Below the pieces are notes generated by a model. That model did not search any database. It was not told the origin of the DNA and worked only from the letters and a program-made list of their open reading frames with translations. Positions 1 to 8,652 of a stretch of DNA of 17,777 bases are shown piece after piece. Numbering within the stretch: the first letter of the stretch is position 1; the number at the start of each line of letters is the position of its first letter. A program made the position numbers and the translations under genes. Source of the stretch: Sphingobium sp. (GTDB lineage Bacteria; Pseudomonadota; Alphaproteobacteria; Sphingomonadales; Sphingomonadaceae); assembly GCA_030148625.1 (NCBI GenBank), contig JASBTC010000329.1:1-17777 (forward strand). Reading direction: 5' to 3'.

Positions 1-79
1 GTTCCGCCAGCTGGTATAGCCAGGTGGCGGTGACGGATGAAGGGAGGTCGAGCGCCTCCAGGGATTCGGTGACGTTCAT
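1..79 (-). CDS. 5' end of an unidentified gene (partial)
   Basis: An open frame runs leftwards off the window edge from an ATG at 79-77, giving 26 codons beginning MNVTESLEALDLPSSVTATW. A GAGGA Shine-Dalgarno sequence lies at 92-88, eight bases ahead of the ATG, which supports both the start and the reality of the gene. I do not recognise the family from these residues. The N-terminus is polar, with no signal peptide or membrane segment. It lies 143 bp downstream of the tRNA-Pro on the same strand, and I see no convincing terminator between them. Confidence 0.5.
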   Translation of the reverse strand, partial: MNVTESLEALDLPSSVTATWLYQLAE

Positions 80-221
80 GGACGATCATCCTCGGTGTCG
101 CGCGCGGCATGCGGGAATGGCGCTAGCGTGTCACCGGGTGACTCGCGGTATTGGCGAGGATGGAGTGATGCCTGCTCCGGCCGGCCCAAAGGCATGTGCT
201 GAGAATCGTCATTCCCAAGCG

Positions 222-299
<78 letters not shown>

Positions 300-408
300 A
301 CGCGATAGCCCTTAGCAACCTCAATCGGTTCTGCGAAGGGCCTGAATGATCAATAAAGCAAGTGTCGGTTTGTTACGCCTGACGGGCCCTGGAGCCGTGG
401 CCGCATAC

Positions 409-483
409 TGGTGGGCCCGGAGGGATTCGAACCCCCAACCTAGCCGTTATGAGCGGCCAGCTCTACCATTGAGCTACAGGCCC
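409..483 (-). tRNA. tRNA with CAT anticodon, probably tRNA-Ile2
   Basis: The minus strand folds as a cloverleaf: acceptor GGGCCTG/CGGGCCC with an A discriminator and encoded CCA (411-409), anticodon stem GGCCG/CGGCT, loop CTCATAA, T-arm GGGGG-TTCGAAT-CCCTC. The anticodon CAT is at 451-449. The fully paired acceptor start rules against an initiator tRNA. C4-G69 and C5-G68 resemble the features by which TilS recognises tRNA-Ile2, whose C34 becomes lysidine so that it reads ATA. Elongator tRNA-Met remains possible, since the anticodon alone cannot decide. It is the first of two minus-strand tRNA genes, 109 bp ahead of tRNA-Pro. Confidence 0.9.
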
Positions 484-499
484 CCAAGGTGTGGAGCCG

Positions 500-528
500 C
501 GATAGCGGAGCGTCCGGCACCATGGCAA
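500..528 (-). promoter_or_regulatory. Putative sigma-70 promoter for the CAT tRNA
   Basis: On the minus strand a -35-like TTGCCA (528-523) and a -10-like CTATCG (505-500) are separated by 17 bases. Transcription would start roughly ten bases ahead of the tRNA's 5' end at 483, the usual short leader for a tRNA. The -10 box is weak, so this is a spacing-based inference. Confidence 0.35.
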
Positions 529-566
529 GAGGGGAGCATCCGCTGTTTCTCTGATCAATTGGTAGA

Positions 567-609
567 CAATAAAAAACGGGCGATCCGTATCCGGACCGCC
601 CGTTCTTTT
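567..609 (-). terminator. Strong intrinsic terminator downstream of the small lipoprotein gene
   Basis: Positions 575-604 form a 13-bp stem with one G-T pair, closed by a four-base loop (GATA on the minus strand). The minus strand continues straight into TTTTTTAT. It sits about 40 bp beyond the stop of the lipoprotein gene at 643. The plus strand also has a short T-run after the stem (606-609), so some bidirectional function is possible. Confidence 0.9.
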
Positions 610-642
610 CGCATCCACCCGCCGAAGCGGGCAGGCACTGAA

Positions 643-882
643 TTAGGAAGCGCTCGCCGCGACGTTCGCAGCAGCGTTGTCGACCGCATTCGCGGCGTCT
701 TCCGCAACGTTCGCAGCGCCATTGGCGGCGTCAAGCGTCAGGTTGCCAGCGGCATCCTCGAGGTTGTCGGCAGCGGCATCGACGTTCTCGACAGCGTTCT
801 CGACGGCGTTCTCAGCAGGCTTGTCGCAGGCGGCCAGGGTCATCAGGCCGGCGGCAGCGAGAACGAAAGACATTTTCTTCAT
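643..882 (-). CDS. Small entericidin-like outer-membrane lipoprotein
   Basis: The gene encodes 79 residues. A lipoprotein signal peptide (MKKMSFVLAAAGLMTLAAC) ends in the lipobox LAAC, so Cys19 would be lipidated after cleavage. The residue after Cys is Asp, which in enteric bacteria can mean inner-membrane retention; this rule may not hold here. The rest is low-complexity and rich in Ala, Asn, Asp, Glu and Val, with repeats such as NAVENAVENV, and is probably helical. It resembles entericidin or small Ala-rich lipoproteins common in alphaproteobacteria, with no assigned biochemical role. The ATG at 882 is chosen over upstream ATGs because GGGAG lies just ahead of it and the signal peptide begins there. 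It has its own terminator and probably its own promoter. Confidence 0.82.
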   Translation of the reverse strand: MKKMSFVLAAAGLMTLAACDKPAENAVENAVENVDAAADNLEDAAGNLTLDAANGAANVAEDAANAVDNAAANVAASAS

Positions 883-939
883 TCGGTTTGCTCCCATAGC
901 ATTTGTCGCGGCCGGCCCGAACGCCGTCGCGAGCCGACC

Positions 940-967
940 CAAATAACGATGAATCCTGCACGGTCAA
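940..967 (-). promoter_or_regulatory. Putative promoter of the small lipoprotein gene
   Basis: On the minus strand TTGACC (967-962) and TATTTG (945-940) are spaced by 16 bases, in the 99-bp gap between the peptidase stop and the lipoprotein start. The transcript would have a leader of roughly 50 bases. The -35 box is close to consensus and the -10 box only moderately so. Confidence 0.4.
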
Positions 968-981
968 CGACAAATTGAGGA

Positions 982-2337
982 TTAACGGTTAACGGGCCCG
1001 AGTTCTTCGGGTGCATTGGCAACGATCGACAGCATTGCGGTCCATGCCGCGACGTTCTGTCGCAGTTGTTCCGGATCGACCTTGTCGAGCGTATCGTCGG
1101 GTGTGTGATGCACGTCGAAATAGCGGGTTCCGTCCTGTTCGAGGTCGATCACGGGCACGCCGGCACGCACCAGCGGCGCGATGTCCGCCCCGCCGCCGGC
1201 GGGGGCCTGGTTGCGTCCGATGCCCAGCGGCGCGAGTGCGATTGCCAGCCGGTCCGCAACCGGCTTCGCGGCATCGGGCAGCTTCACCGCGAATCGCCAG
1301 ACGCGGTCCGCGCCGAAGTCCGATTCGGCGGTCAGGGCATGGCGCTCGTCCTTGCGGCGCGCGAAATAATCGGGACCACCGCAGCCGCCCACTTCCTCCG
1401 CACCGAACCAGACGACGCGGATCGTGCGGCGCGGCTGGCCGGCATCCATGATCCGCTTCGCCGCCGCAGTGGTGATGCCCAGGCCCGACGCGTCGTCGAT
1501 AGCACCGGTGGCGAGATCCCAGCTGTCGAGATGGCCGCCGATCGTGATGATTCCCGCATCGGGATCGCTCCCCGGCACTTCGGCGACCACATTGCCCGAC
1601 TGTCCCTTCTCGGCGCGGCTGGGGGTCAGTAGCAGCTTCATCCGTACCGGCTTTGCGCGTGCGAAGATGCGTTCCAGATTCTCGGCGTCGGGGATCGAGA
1701 GGGCGGCGGCCGGAATCGGCTTCGTACCCTCGGGGAACACGGTGCCACCGGTATGCGGATTGCGGTGATAATCGGTACCGATCGAGCGGATGATGATGCC
1801 GACCGCGCCCTTGTTCGCGGCGATCGCGGGGCCGTTGCGGCGCAATCTGCCGAAATAGCCGTAGCTCGACCCGTCCTGCGTCCGTTTCATCGCATGGCTG
1901 ACAAAGGCGATCTTGCCCTTGAGGCTGCCGGCCGGCGCCGCTTCCAGATCGGCGAGAGTTGGAAAATAGACGAGCTCCGCCTCGATGCCGCTGGCTGGCG
2001 TGGCGCCGCTATTGCCCAGCGCGGTGATGGCGAGTTTCGCGGGAAAGGGGGCAAGGATCGATCCGCTTTCCGCGCCGCGCGTCCAGACTGGCATCTCGCA
2101 CATCTCGATCCGGACATTGCGGAAACCCAGTGCTTCGAGTTTCGCCTTGCCCCAGATGCGGGCGCGTTCCTCGGCCTCGGTGCCGGCCTGGCGCGGGCCG
2201 ATTTCGGTCGTCAGCCCTTCGGTGATGTCCCAGGCGACATCGTCCTTGAGCGCGGCATCGCGGAGTGTTGCGGCATCATTCGAGGCGGCGGACGCGAGCG
2301 AAGGGGCGGCAAGTGCCAGCAGGATCAGCTTTTTCAT
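982..2337 (-). CDS. Exported M28-family zinc metallopeptidase (carboxypeptidase Q-like)
   Basis: This 451-residue protein begins with a Sec signal peptide (MKKLILLALAAPSLASA, residues 1-17) and should act in the periplasm. A protease-associated-like insert spans about residues 110-240 and precedes the catalytic part. All metal-site motifs of family M28 are visible: GGHLDSWD (His269), AIDDASG (Asp281/282), FGAEEVG (Glu314 and Glu315), AESDFG (Asp340) and VHHTPDD (His410/411). The layout matches aminopeptidases and dipeptidases of the PGCP/carboxypeptidase Q group, so it probably releases residues from peptides; the exact specificity cannot be read. An ATG 36 bp upstream (2373) is in frame but would put polar residues ahead of the signal peptide. 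It is divergent from ettA. Confidence 0.93.
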   Translation of the reverse strand: MKKLILLALAAPSLASAASNDAATLRDAALKDDVAWDITEGLTTEIGPRQAGTEAEERARIWGKAKLEALGFRNVRIEMCEMPVWTRGAESGSILAPFPAKLAITALGNSGATPASGIEAELVYFPTLADLEAAPAGSLKGKIAFVSHAMKRTQDGSSYGYFGRLRRNGPAIAANKGAVGIIIRSIGTDYHRNPHTGGTVFPEGTKPIPAAALSIPDAENLERIFARAKPVRMKLLLTPSRAEKGQSGNVVAEVPGSDPDAGIITIGGHLDSWDLATGAIDDASGLGITTAAAKRIMDAGQPRRTIRVVWFGAEEVGGCGGPDYFARRKDERHALTAESDFGADRVWRFAVKLPDAAKPVADRLAIALAPLGIGRNQAPAGGGADIAPLVRAGVPVIDLEQDGTRYFDVHHTPDDTLDKVDPEQLRQNVAAWTAMLSIVANAPEELGPVNR

Positions 2338-2562
2338 GGACTTGTTTCGTAACTCCCCACTTCCGATATGCAAGTGCGCCGGAGCATCGCGCGGAAAGGC
2401 CTGTCCTCGCGCAGGCGGGGATGGGTACCGGTTTTCCGCAGAAAGCGATGCGACAACAAATAATGAGAGCAGCCTGCTCTGGCGGCGTTTGCCAAGCGTT
2501 TTTGCCTCCGCTAGGGCTGCCCGCGAAATTCAGCCACATCTATCCGACGGAGTCCCGCGCCG
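2338..2562. other. Divergent intergenic region with a REP-like hairpin and an inverted repeat
   Basis: This gap separates the start of the M28 peptidase from ettA. It contains a short hairpin at 2405-2420 (CCTCGC, loop GCAG, GCGGGG), then CGATGCGACAACAAATAATG around 2446-2465 and an inverted repeat AGAGCA-GCC-TGCTCT at 2466-2480. GGAG just ahead of the ATG at 2563 is the likely ettA ribosome-binding site. No clear -35/-10 pair could be fixed for either gene. I see no coding capacity here. Confidence 0.5.
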
Positions 2563-4242
<1,680 letters not shown>

Positions 4243-4270
4243 AGCATCGCGCGTGGCGGGGCGCGTGGAC

Positions 4271-5539
4271 ATGGGGCGGGGAGACGGGAAGGCAGGGCTC
4301 AGGCCGGCCTGGATCGTCTGCCTGCTCGTCGCGCTCGCACCCGCCATCATGGCGGTGACGACCTGGACACCGGACGGCTATTTTTCCGTCCCGCTCTATT
4401 TCTGGCGCTTCCTCGCACCACCGGTCATCGCGATCGAACTGACGGCGATCGCGGTCGCCTGGGCCTCGGGATACCGTCCATTGGCGACGATCCTGAGTTT
4501 GCCCGGTTGGATCGCCGCGTTGCTTGGCCTGCTCGTCGCGATCGATGTCGGCGATGCGCTGCTCGTCGCCACGGATCGCAACGCGGCGATGATGCGTAGC
4601 GCGATGACGCTCGTCCATCTGTTGTTCGGCTTCGCCGTCGCCCATCTTCTGCGGGTGCGCGGTTTCGAGAATTTTCGCGCGCTCTGGTGGTCGCTGCTGG
4701 GTGGAACCGTGCTCTACATCGCGATCATGATCGCGTTCGTCTTTTCCATAGCGCAGCCGTTGCGCTTCGACTGGCTGCATTTCGGACTGGGCGTGGTCAA
4801 TATTCGCCATGCCGGCTTCTACGTGGTGGTCGGTGCCGCGCTGGCGTTCGGCATCGCCGCCACCGAGCAACGCCCGCGCCTTTACTGGCTGGCCGTCGCT
4901 GCAGCTACATTGTGCTGCGCCGAACTTTTCTGGTCAGGATCGCGGGCGCCCTTGCTCTCGCTGCTCGCGGCCAGCATGGTCGGCACCGTGCTTATCCCCG
5001 CGCTCCGGACGGTGCGGCTGCCGATCGCGCTGGTGACCGCTTATGCCGGTGGGGGAGCTCTCTCATTGCTGCACACGCCTCCACTGAAGAATTATGGGCT
5101 GTTCCGTATGGTGTTGGCCGGCTCGGAGGCGACCGCGAACGGCATGACCAGTGGCCGCGTCGACCTGTGGGGCGGCAGCTTGAAGGCGTTCATGGCGCGC
5201 CCGATCTTCGGATATGGGGAGGCTCAGTTCATCACCGTCGTGCCCGAAGCGCAGGCGATCTATTACCATCCGCACAACATATTGCTGCAGAGCCTCGTCC
5301 AATGGGGAGCGGTCGGCACGTTGCTCTTCGCGGTCCTGGCCGCAACGCTCTGGTGGTGCCTGTTCCGAGGTACGCGTCGGGTGGGCGCTCAAGCCGTGCC
5401 GGCGTTTCTCGCGATCAACACGTTCGCGGTCTATGCGATGTTCGATGGGGTATTGTTCTTCGTCTATCCGATGATGATCCTGGCATTTCTGCTTGCCGTC
5501 GGGTTCGCCGCGACGAGGTTCAGTCCAGCGTCTGCCTGA
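4271..5539 (+). CDS. O-antigen ligase-family (Wzy_C) polytopic membrane protein
   Basis: The product has about 422 residues and roughly ten hydrophobic segments spread over its length. The motif YYHPHNILLQ (about residues 331-340) in the large periplasmic loop, followed by a GxxG-containing transmembrane helix, is the hallmark of the Wzy_C/O-antigen ligase family. Members transfer or polymerise undecaprenyl-linked glycans at the periplasmic face, as WaaL ligases or Wzy-like polymerases; sequence alone does not separate these. The ATG at 4271 is preferred because GGCGGGG ends eight bases before it. An in-frame GTG at 4253 lacks a ribosome-binding site. It follows ettA closely and may be read from the same transcript. 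Its 3' end overlaps the convergent ABC permease by 20 bp. Confidence 0.87.
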   Translation: MGRGDGKAGLRPAWIVCLLVALAPAIMAVTTWTPDGYFSVPLYFWRFLAPPVIAIELTAIAVAWASGYRPLATILSLPGWIAALLGLLVAIDVGDALLVATDRNAAMMRSAMTLVHLLFGFAVAHLLRVRGFENFRALWWSLLGGTVLYIAIMIAFVFSIAQPLRFDWLHFGLGVVNIRHAGFYVVVGAALAFGIAATEQRPRLYWLAVAAATLCCAELFWSGSRAPLLSLLAASMVGTVLIPALRTVRLPIALVTAYAGGGALSLLHTPPLKNYGLFRMVLAGSEATANGMTSGRVDLWGGSLKAFMARPIFGYGEAQFITVVPEAQAIYYHPHNILLQSLVQWGAVGTLLFAVLAATLWWCLFRGTRRVGAQAVPAFLAINTFAVYAMFDGVLFFVYPMMILAFLLAVGFAATRFSPASA

Positions 5540-6689
5540 AGCGCGCAAGCGCGACTGCCGCCGCCACGGCGACGAAGGCGACGATCCCGGCAATATCCAC
5601 CCACATGTCGGCAGCGCCATTGCCCTTGAGCATGATGCCGCGGACGATGCGCAGGAAATGCGTAAGCGGCAGTATTTCGCCGATCCATTGCGCCCAGTCG
5701 GGCATGCCGCGAAACGGGAACATGAAGCCTGAGAGCAGGATGTTGGGCAGGAAGAACAGGAACGTCATCTGCACCGCCTGGAGCTGATTCTGCGCGACGG
5801 TGGAGAAGGTGTAGCCGACCGCGAGATTCGCGAGCACGAACAGGGTGGTGAGCGCCGCGAGCAATATCATGCTGCCTTCGATCGGCACGCCGAACAGGAA
5901 GCGTGCGGCGGTCACGATCAGAACCGCCTGGAAGAAGCCGACCGCGACGAAGGGCAGGATCTTGCCGAGCATGATCTCCGCGGGACGGATCGGCATCGAC
6001 AACAGGCTTTCCATGGTGCCGCGCTCGATCTCCCGCGTGACCGCGAGCGAAGTGAACATCATCATCGTCATGGTCAGAACGATGCCGAGCAGGCCGGGCA
6101 CGATGTTGAGCTGGGTGCGACCCGTAGGATTGTAGCGGCGATGGACGACCAACTCGAAAGGGTCGGGGGCGGCGCGGACCATGGTATCCGGCCCGCGTAA
6201 TTCGCGACGAAGGGCGGTTTTCGTTATGCCCTGAAGCGCGGCGACGGCATTGCCCGATGCGGATGGATCGGTGGCGTCCGCCGTCACCAGCAATTGCGGC
6301 ATATCGCCACGGCGGAGATCGCGTTCGAAATTGGCTGGAATTTCGATCGCGAACTGGACGCGGCCCGATGCGAGCAGCGCATCCAGCTCGCGCTGGGTCC
6401 GCACCACGCGCGCAATGTCGAAATAGCCGCTGTTCGAAAGGCCTGCGACCACCGCGCGACTGAGCGGGCCATTGTCGCGGCCATAAACGGCGGTGGGCAG
6501 ATGCTTGGGATCGGTGTTGATTGCGTAGCCGAACAGCAGCAACTGCATGATCGGCACCGCGATCATCATGCCGAAAGTCAGCCGGTCTCGCCGCATCTGC
6601 GAGACTTCCTTCACTGTCATCGCCCAGACGCGCTGCCAGAAACCGGGAGATGCGAGGATGCGGGAAAGGGCGGCAAGACGGGTGGTCAT
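5520..6689 (-). CDS. ABC-2 type efflux permease (YbhS/YhhJ-like)
   Basis: The 389-residue protein has the classical ABC-2 export permease layout: an N-terminal cytoplasmic stretch, one membrane helix (about residues 37-57, FGMMIAVPIMQLLLFGYAI), a large extracytoplasmic domain to about residue 195, then a C-terminal block of five hydrophobic helices. The sequence VTREIERGTMESLLSMPIRP in the loop after the second helix is characteristic of this family. It would pair with the ATPase encoded just upstream to export a small hydrophobic molecule or drug. It is the third gene of the operon and starts in an ATGA overlap with the ATPase stop. Only one permease is present, so it must homodimerise or pair with a distant partner. 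Its last 20 bp overlap the convergent ligase gene. Confidence 0.93.
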   Translation of the reverse strand: MTTRLAALSRILASPGFWQRVWAMTVKEVSQMRRDRLTFGMMIAVPIMQLLLFGYAINTDPKHLPTAVYGRDNGPLSRAVVAGLSNSGYFDIARVVRTQRELDALLASGRVQFAIEIPANFERDLRRGDMPQLLVTADATDPSASGNAVAALQGITKTALRRELRGPDTMVRAAPDPFELVVHRRYNPTGRTQLNIVPGLLGIVLTMTMMMFTSLAVTREIERGTMESLLSMPIRPAEIMLGKILPFVAVGFFQAVLIVTAARFLFGVPIEGSMILLAALTTLFVLANLAVGYTFSTVAQNQLQAVQMTFLFFLPNILLSGFMFPFRGMPDWAQWIGEILPLTHFLRIVRGIMLKGNGAADMWVDIAGIVAFVAVAAAVALARFRQTLD

Positions 6690-7618
6690 TGGAAATTGTC
6701 CGTCGCTTCGCCCATCAGGTGGATGAACACGTCTTCGAGCGTCGGTTCGCCGCGACGCGCGGTGATGCCGGCTTCCTTGGCGATCGACTGGACGGCGGCA
6801 TCGAGTTTTGCCCGATCGATGCCCGAAACGTGAAGCGCGGTCCCGAACGGTGCGACCATCTCGACACCGTCCATCGCTCTCAGCCGCTTAGCCACCGCGT
6901 CGAGACCCGTGCCGCCGACCGTCCAGGTCGACAGGCCGACCTGCGCAATCACGTCGTCGGTGGTGCCGGTCGCGAGCAGGTCGCCATAAGCGAGATAGGC
7001 GATACGATGGCAGCGCTCGGCCTCATCCATATAATGGGTAGAGACCAGCACGGTGATGCCTTCGGCGGACAGTGCGTAAATCTCGTCCCAGAATTCGCGG
7101 CGCGCGCGCGGATCGACGCCCGCCGTCGGTTCATCGAGCAGCAGCAGTTTCGGATCCGGCAGGATGCAGGCGCCAAGCGCCAGACGCTGTTTCCAGCCGC
7201 CCGAAAGCTGGCCGGCAAGCTGATCCGACCGGCCCTCCAGTCCCAGCCGCTCGATCGCCTTGCGCGCGGCGCCGCGTGGATCGGGCACGCCATGGACGCG
7301 CGCGACGAACTCCAGATTCTCGCGGATCGACAGGTCGGTATAGAGGCTGAAGCGCTGGGTCATGTAGCCGATCGAGCGCTTGATCGCTTCACGGTCGGTG
7401 AAGATGTCATGGCCGAGGCACGTGCCGCGTCCGCTGTCGGGCGTCAGCAGGCCGCAGATCATGCGGATCGTGGTGGTCTTGCCCGATCCGTTGGGCCCGA
7501 GAAAGCCGTAGATCGTGCCGGTCGGCACTTGCATCGACAGATCCTTCACGACGGTGCGGCCACCGAAGGATTTGGTCAGATGTTCGACGTCGATAGCGAG
7601 ATCGGGCGTTGCCGTCAT
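6686..7618 (-). CDS. ABC transporter ATP-binding protein of the efflux operon
   Basis: The 310-residue protein is a single ABC ATPase domain with a short C-terminal extension. Visible motifs are Walker A GPNGSGKTT (41-49), Q-loop Gln88, signature LSGGW (138-142), Walker B LLLLDEP (158-164) and H-loop His195 in STHYMDEAE. These match the CcmA/NodI-type ATPases that drive ABC-2 exporters. Related E. coli YbhF carries two such domains fused, whereas this one has one. It lies between the adaptor and permease genes, and both junctions are ATGA overlaps, which implies translational coupling and fixed stoichiometry. It powers the permease encoded downstream; the substrate cannot be read from the sequence. 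Confidence 0.95.
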   Translation of the reverse strand: MTATPDLAIDVEHLTKSFGGRTVVKDLSMQVPTGTIYGFLGPNGSGKTTTIRMICGLLTPDSGRGTCLGHDIFTDREAIKRSIGYMTQRFSLYTDLSIRENLEFVARVHGVPDPRGAARKAIERLGLEGRSDQLAGQLSGGWKQRLALGACILPDPKLLLLDEPTAGVDPRARREFWDEIYALSAEGITVLVSTHYMDEAERCHRIAYLAYGDLLATGTTDDVIAQVGLSTWTVGGTGLDAVAKRLRAMDGVEMVAPFGTALHVSGIDRAKLDAAVQSIAKEAGITARRGEPTLEDVFIHLMGEATDNFQ

Positions 7619-8583
7619 TTGAAGCGGACATCGATCGGCTGGCCGGCCGCCAGCCGACCGGTATCGCCCAGCGGCACCGCCTCGATCAGATAGACCAGCC
7701 GCTCACGGTCGCCGCGCGAAAGAATGACGGGCGGGGTGAATTCGGCATCGCGCGAGACGAAGGCGATGCGCGCTGTCAGTCCAGCCGGGCAGGAATCGCA
7801 TGAGACCGAAACGGTGCGCCCGACCTTGGCCTCCGCCAGCCGGGTCTCGGAGACGAAGAAACGTACCCTGAGGCGTTCGGGCGGCAGCAGGGCGATCACC
7901 GGCTGACCGATGCCGACGACTTCGCCTGCGCGGAAATAGACCTGTTCGACACTGCCCGAGGCCGGCGCTGCGACGCGGAATCGGCTCAGGCTGACATGGG
8001 CGCCGCGTCGGGCGGCGCGGGCCTGGACGAGTGCCGCCTCGGCCGCCCGGATCTGACCGGTGCGCGAGACCTGTTCACCCTGGGTGACGCGGCCGCGTGC
8101 TTCGGCGAGCGCCGCCGTGTCGCGATCGCGCGCCGCGCGCGCGGCATCGAGCCGGGCCTTCGAAACGAAGCCACGGCCGGCAAGCGCGCTGTTCCGTTCG
8201 AAATCACGCTGGGACAGAATGGCGGCGGCCTGTGCCTGTCGGATCGCCTGTTGAAGTACGGCGAGATCGGCGGGGCGCTGAATCGGCGCGAGCGTATCGG
8301 CAAGCTGTGCGTCGGCCTGGGCTACCTGCGCGCCGGCCTGGTCGGCCTGGGCCCGGGATTCGGTATCGTCGATCTCGAACAGGGGCTGGCCGACCTTCAC
8401 CGCACCGCCTTCCTCGACCGAGAGATTGCTGATCCGCCCCGCGCGCTCGGCGCCGACGAACAGAAGCTGTGCCTCCATATAGCCGGTGAAGGGCTTCTCT
8501 TCGCGCTGGCCGCATCCTGACAGCGCGAGCGCCAGCACGACCGGGATCGCGGCCATTGGCAGGGGTGTCGCGCGCAAGGTCAT
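7615..8583 (-). CDS. HlyD-family periplasmic adaptor lipoprotein (YbhG-like)
   Basis: The gene encodes 322 residues. A lipoprotein signal ends in LALSGC, so Cys24 would be lipidated and the protein anchored in a membrane. The first biotinyl-lipoyl half (AGRISNLSVEEGGAVKVGQP) is followed by a long Ala/Gln/Arg-rich coiled-coil hairpin (about residues 75-190), the second lipoyl half (VAAPASGSVEQVYFRAGEVV) and a C-terminal beta domain. This is the standard membrane-fusion protein order. It would bridge the ABC-2 exporter to an outer-membrane channel, which is not encoded in the window. The ATG at 8583 is chosen because the signal peptide begins there. The frame stays open far upstream, but that stretch is antisense to tetR and the next gene. 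It is first in the operon, directly behind the palindromic operator. Confidence 0.92.
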   Translation of the reverse strand: MTLRATPLPMAAIPVVLALALSGCGQREEKPFTGYMEAQLLFVGAERAGRISNLSVEEGGAVKVGQPLFEIDDTESRAQADQAGAQVAQADAQLADTLAPIQRPADLAVLQQAIRQAQAAAILSQRDFERNSALAGRGFVSKARLDAARAARDRDTAALAEARGRVTQGEQVSRTGQIRAAEAALVQARAARRGAHVSLSRFRVAAPASGSVEQVYFRAGEVVGIGQPVIALLPPERLRVRFFVSETRLAEAKVGRTVSVSCDSCPAGLTARIAFVSRDAEFTPPVILSRGDRERLVYLIEAVPLGDTGRLAAGQPIDVRFK

Positions 8584-8593
8584 GCTGGACTCA

Positions 8594-8619
8594 CTATTGA
8601 CTGACTGGTTGGTCAATAG
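8594..8619. promoter_or_regulatory. Palindromic operator between tetR and the efflux operon
   Basis: The 26-bp site has perfect 8-bp outer arms, CTATTGAC (8594-8601) and GTCAATAG (8612-8619), with further inner AC/GT symmetry. Its size and TTGAC...GTCAA core are typical of TetR-family operators. It lies between the divergent regulator and adaptor genes, 11 bp ahead of the adaptor ATG. The regulator probably binds here and represses both itself and the efflux genes until it binds a ligand. Confidence 0.75.
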
Positions 8620-8625
8620 CATAAT
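8597..8625 (+). promoter_or_regulatory. Sigma-70-type promoter of tetR overlapping the operator
   Basis: TTGACT (8597-8602) and CATAAT (8620-8625) are separated by exactly 17 bp, close to the sigma-70 consensus. The start point would be near 8632, giving a leader of about 20 bases before the ATG at 8653. The -35 box and the whole spacer lie within the palindrome, so repressor and polymerase binding should be mutually exclusive. The same fact argues that an in-frame GTG at 8626 is not the tetR start. Confidence 0.7.
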
Positions 8626-8652
8626 GTGGATCATGTGCAAGAGTGGTGCGAG

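Noticed and set aside
677..946. An 89-codon Ser/Ala-rich plus-strand open frame
   Set aside because: It is antisense to the lipoprotein, which has a lipobox, a ribosome-binding site and a terminator. The opposite frame has none of these.
346..978. A 210-codon plus-strand open frame
   Set aside because: It runs through the CAT tRNA, the terminator and the lipoprotein gene on the opposite strand. The peptide is made of antisense tRNA and repeats.
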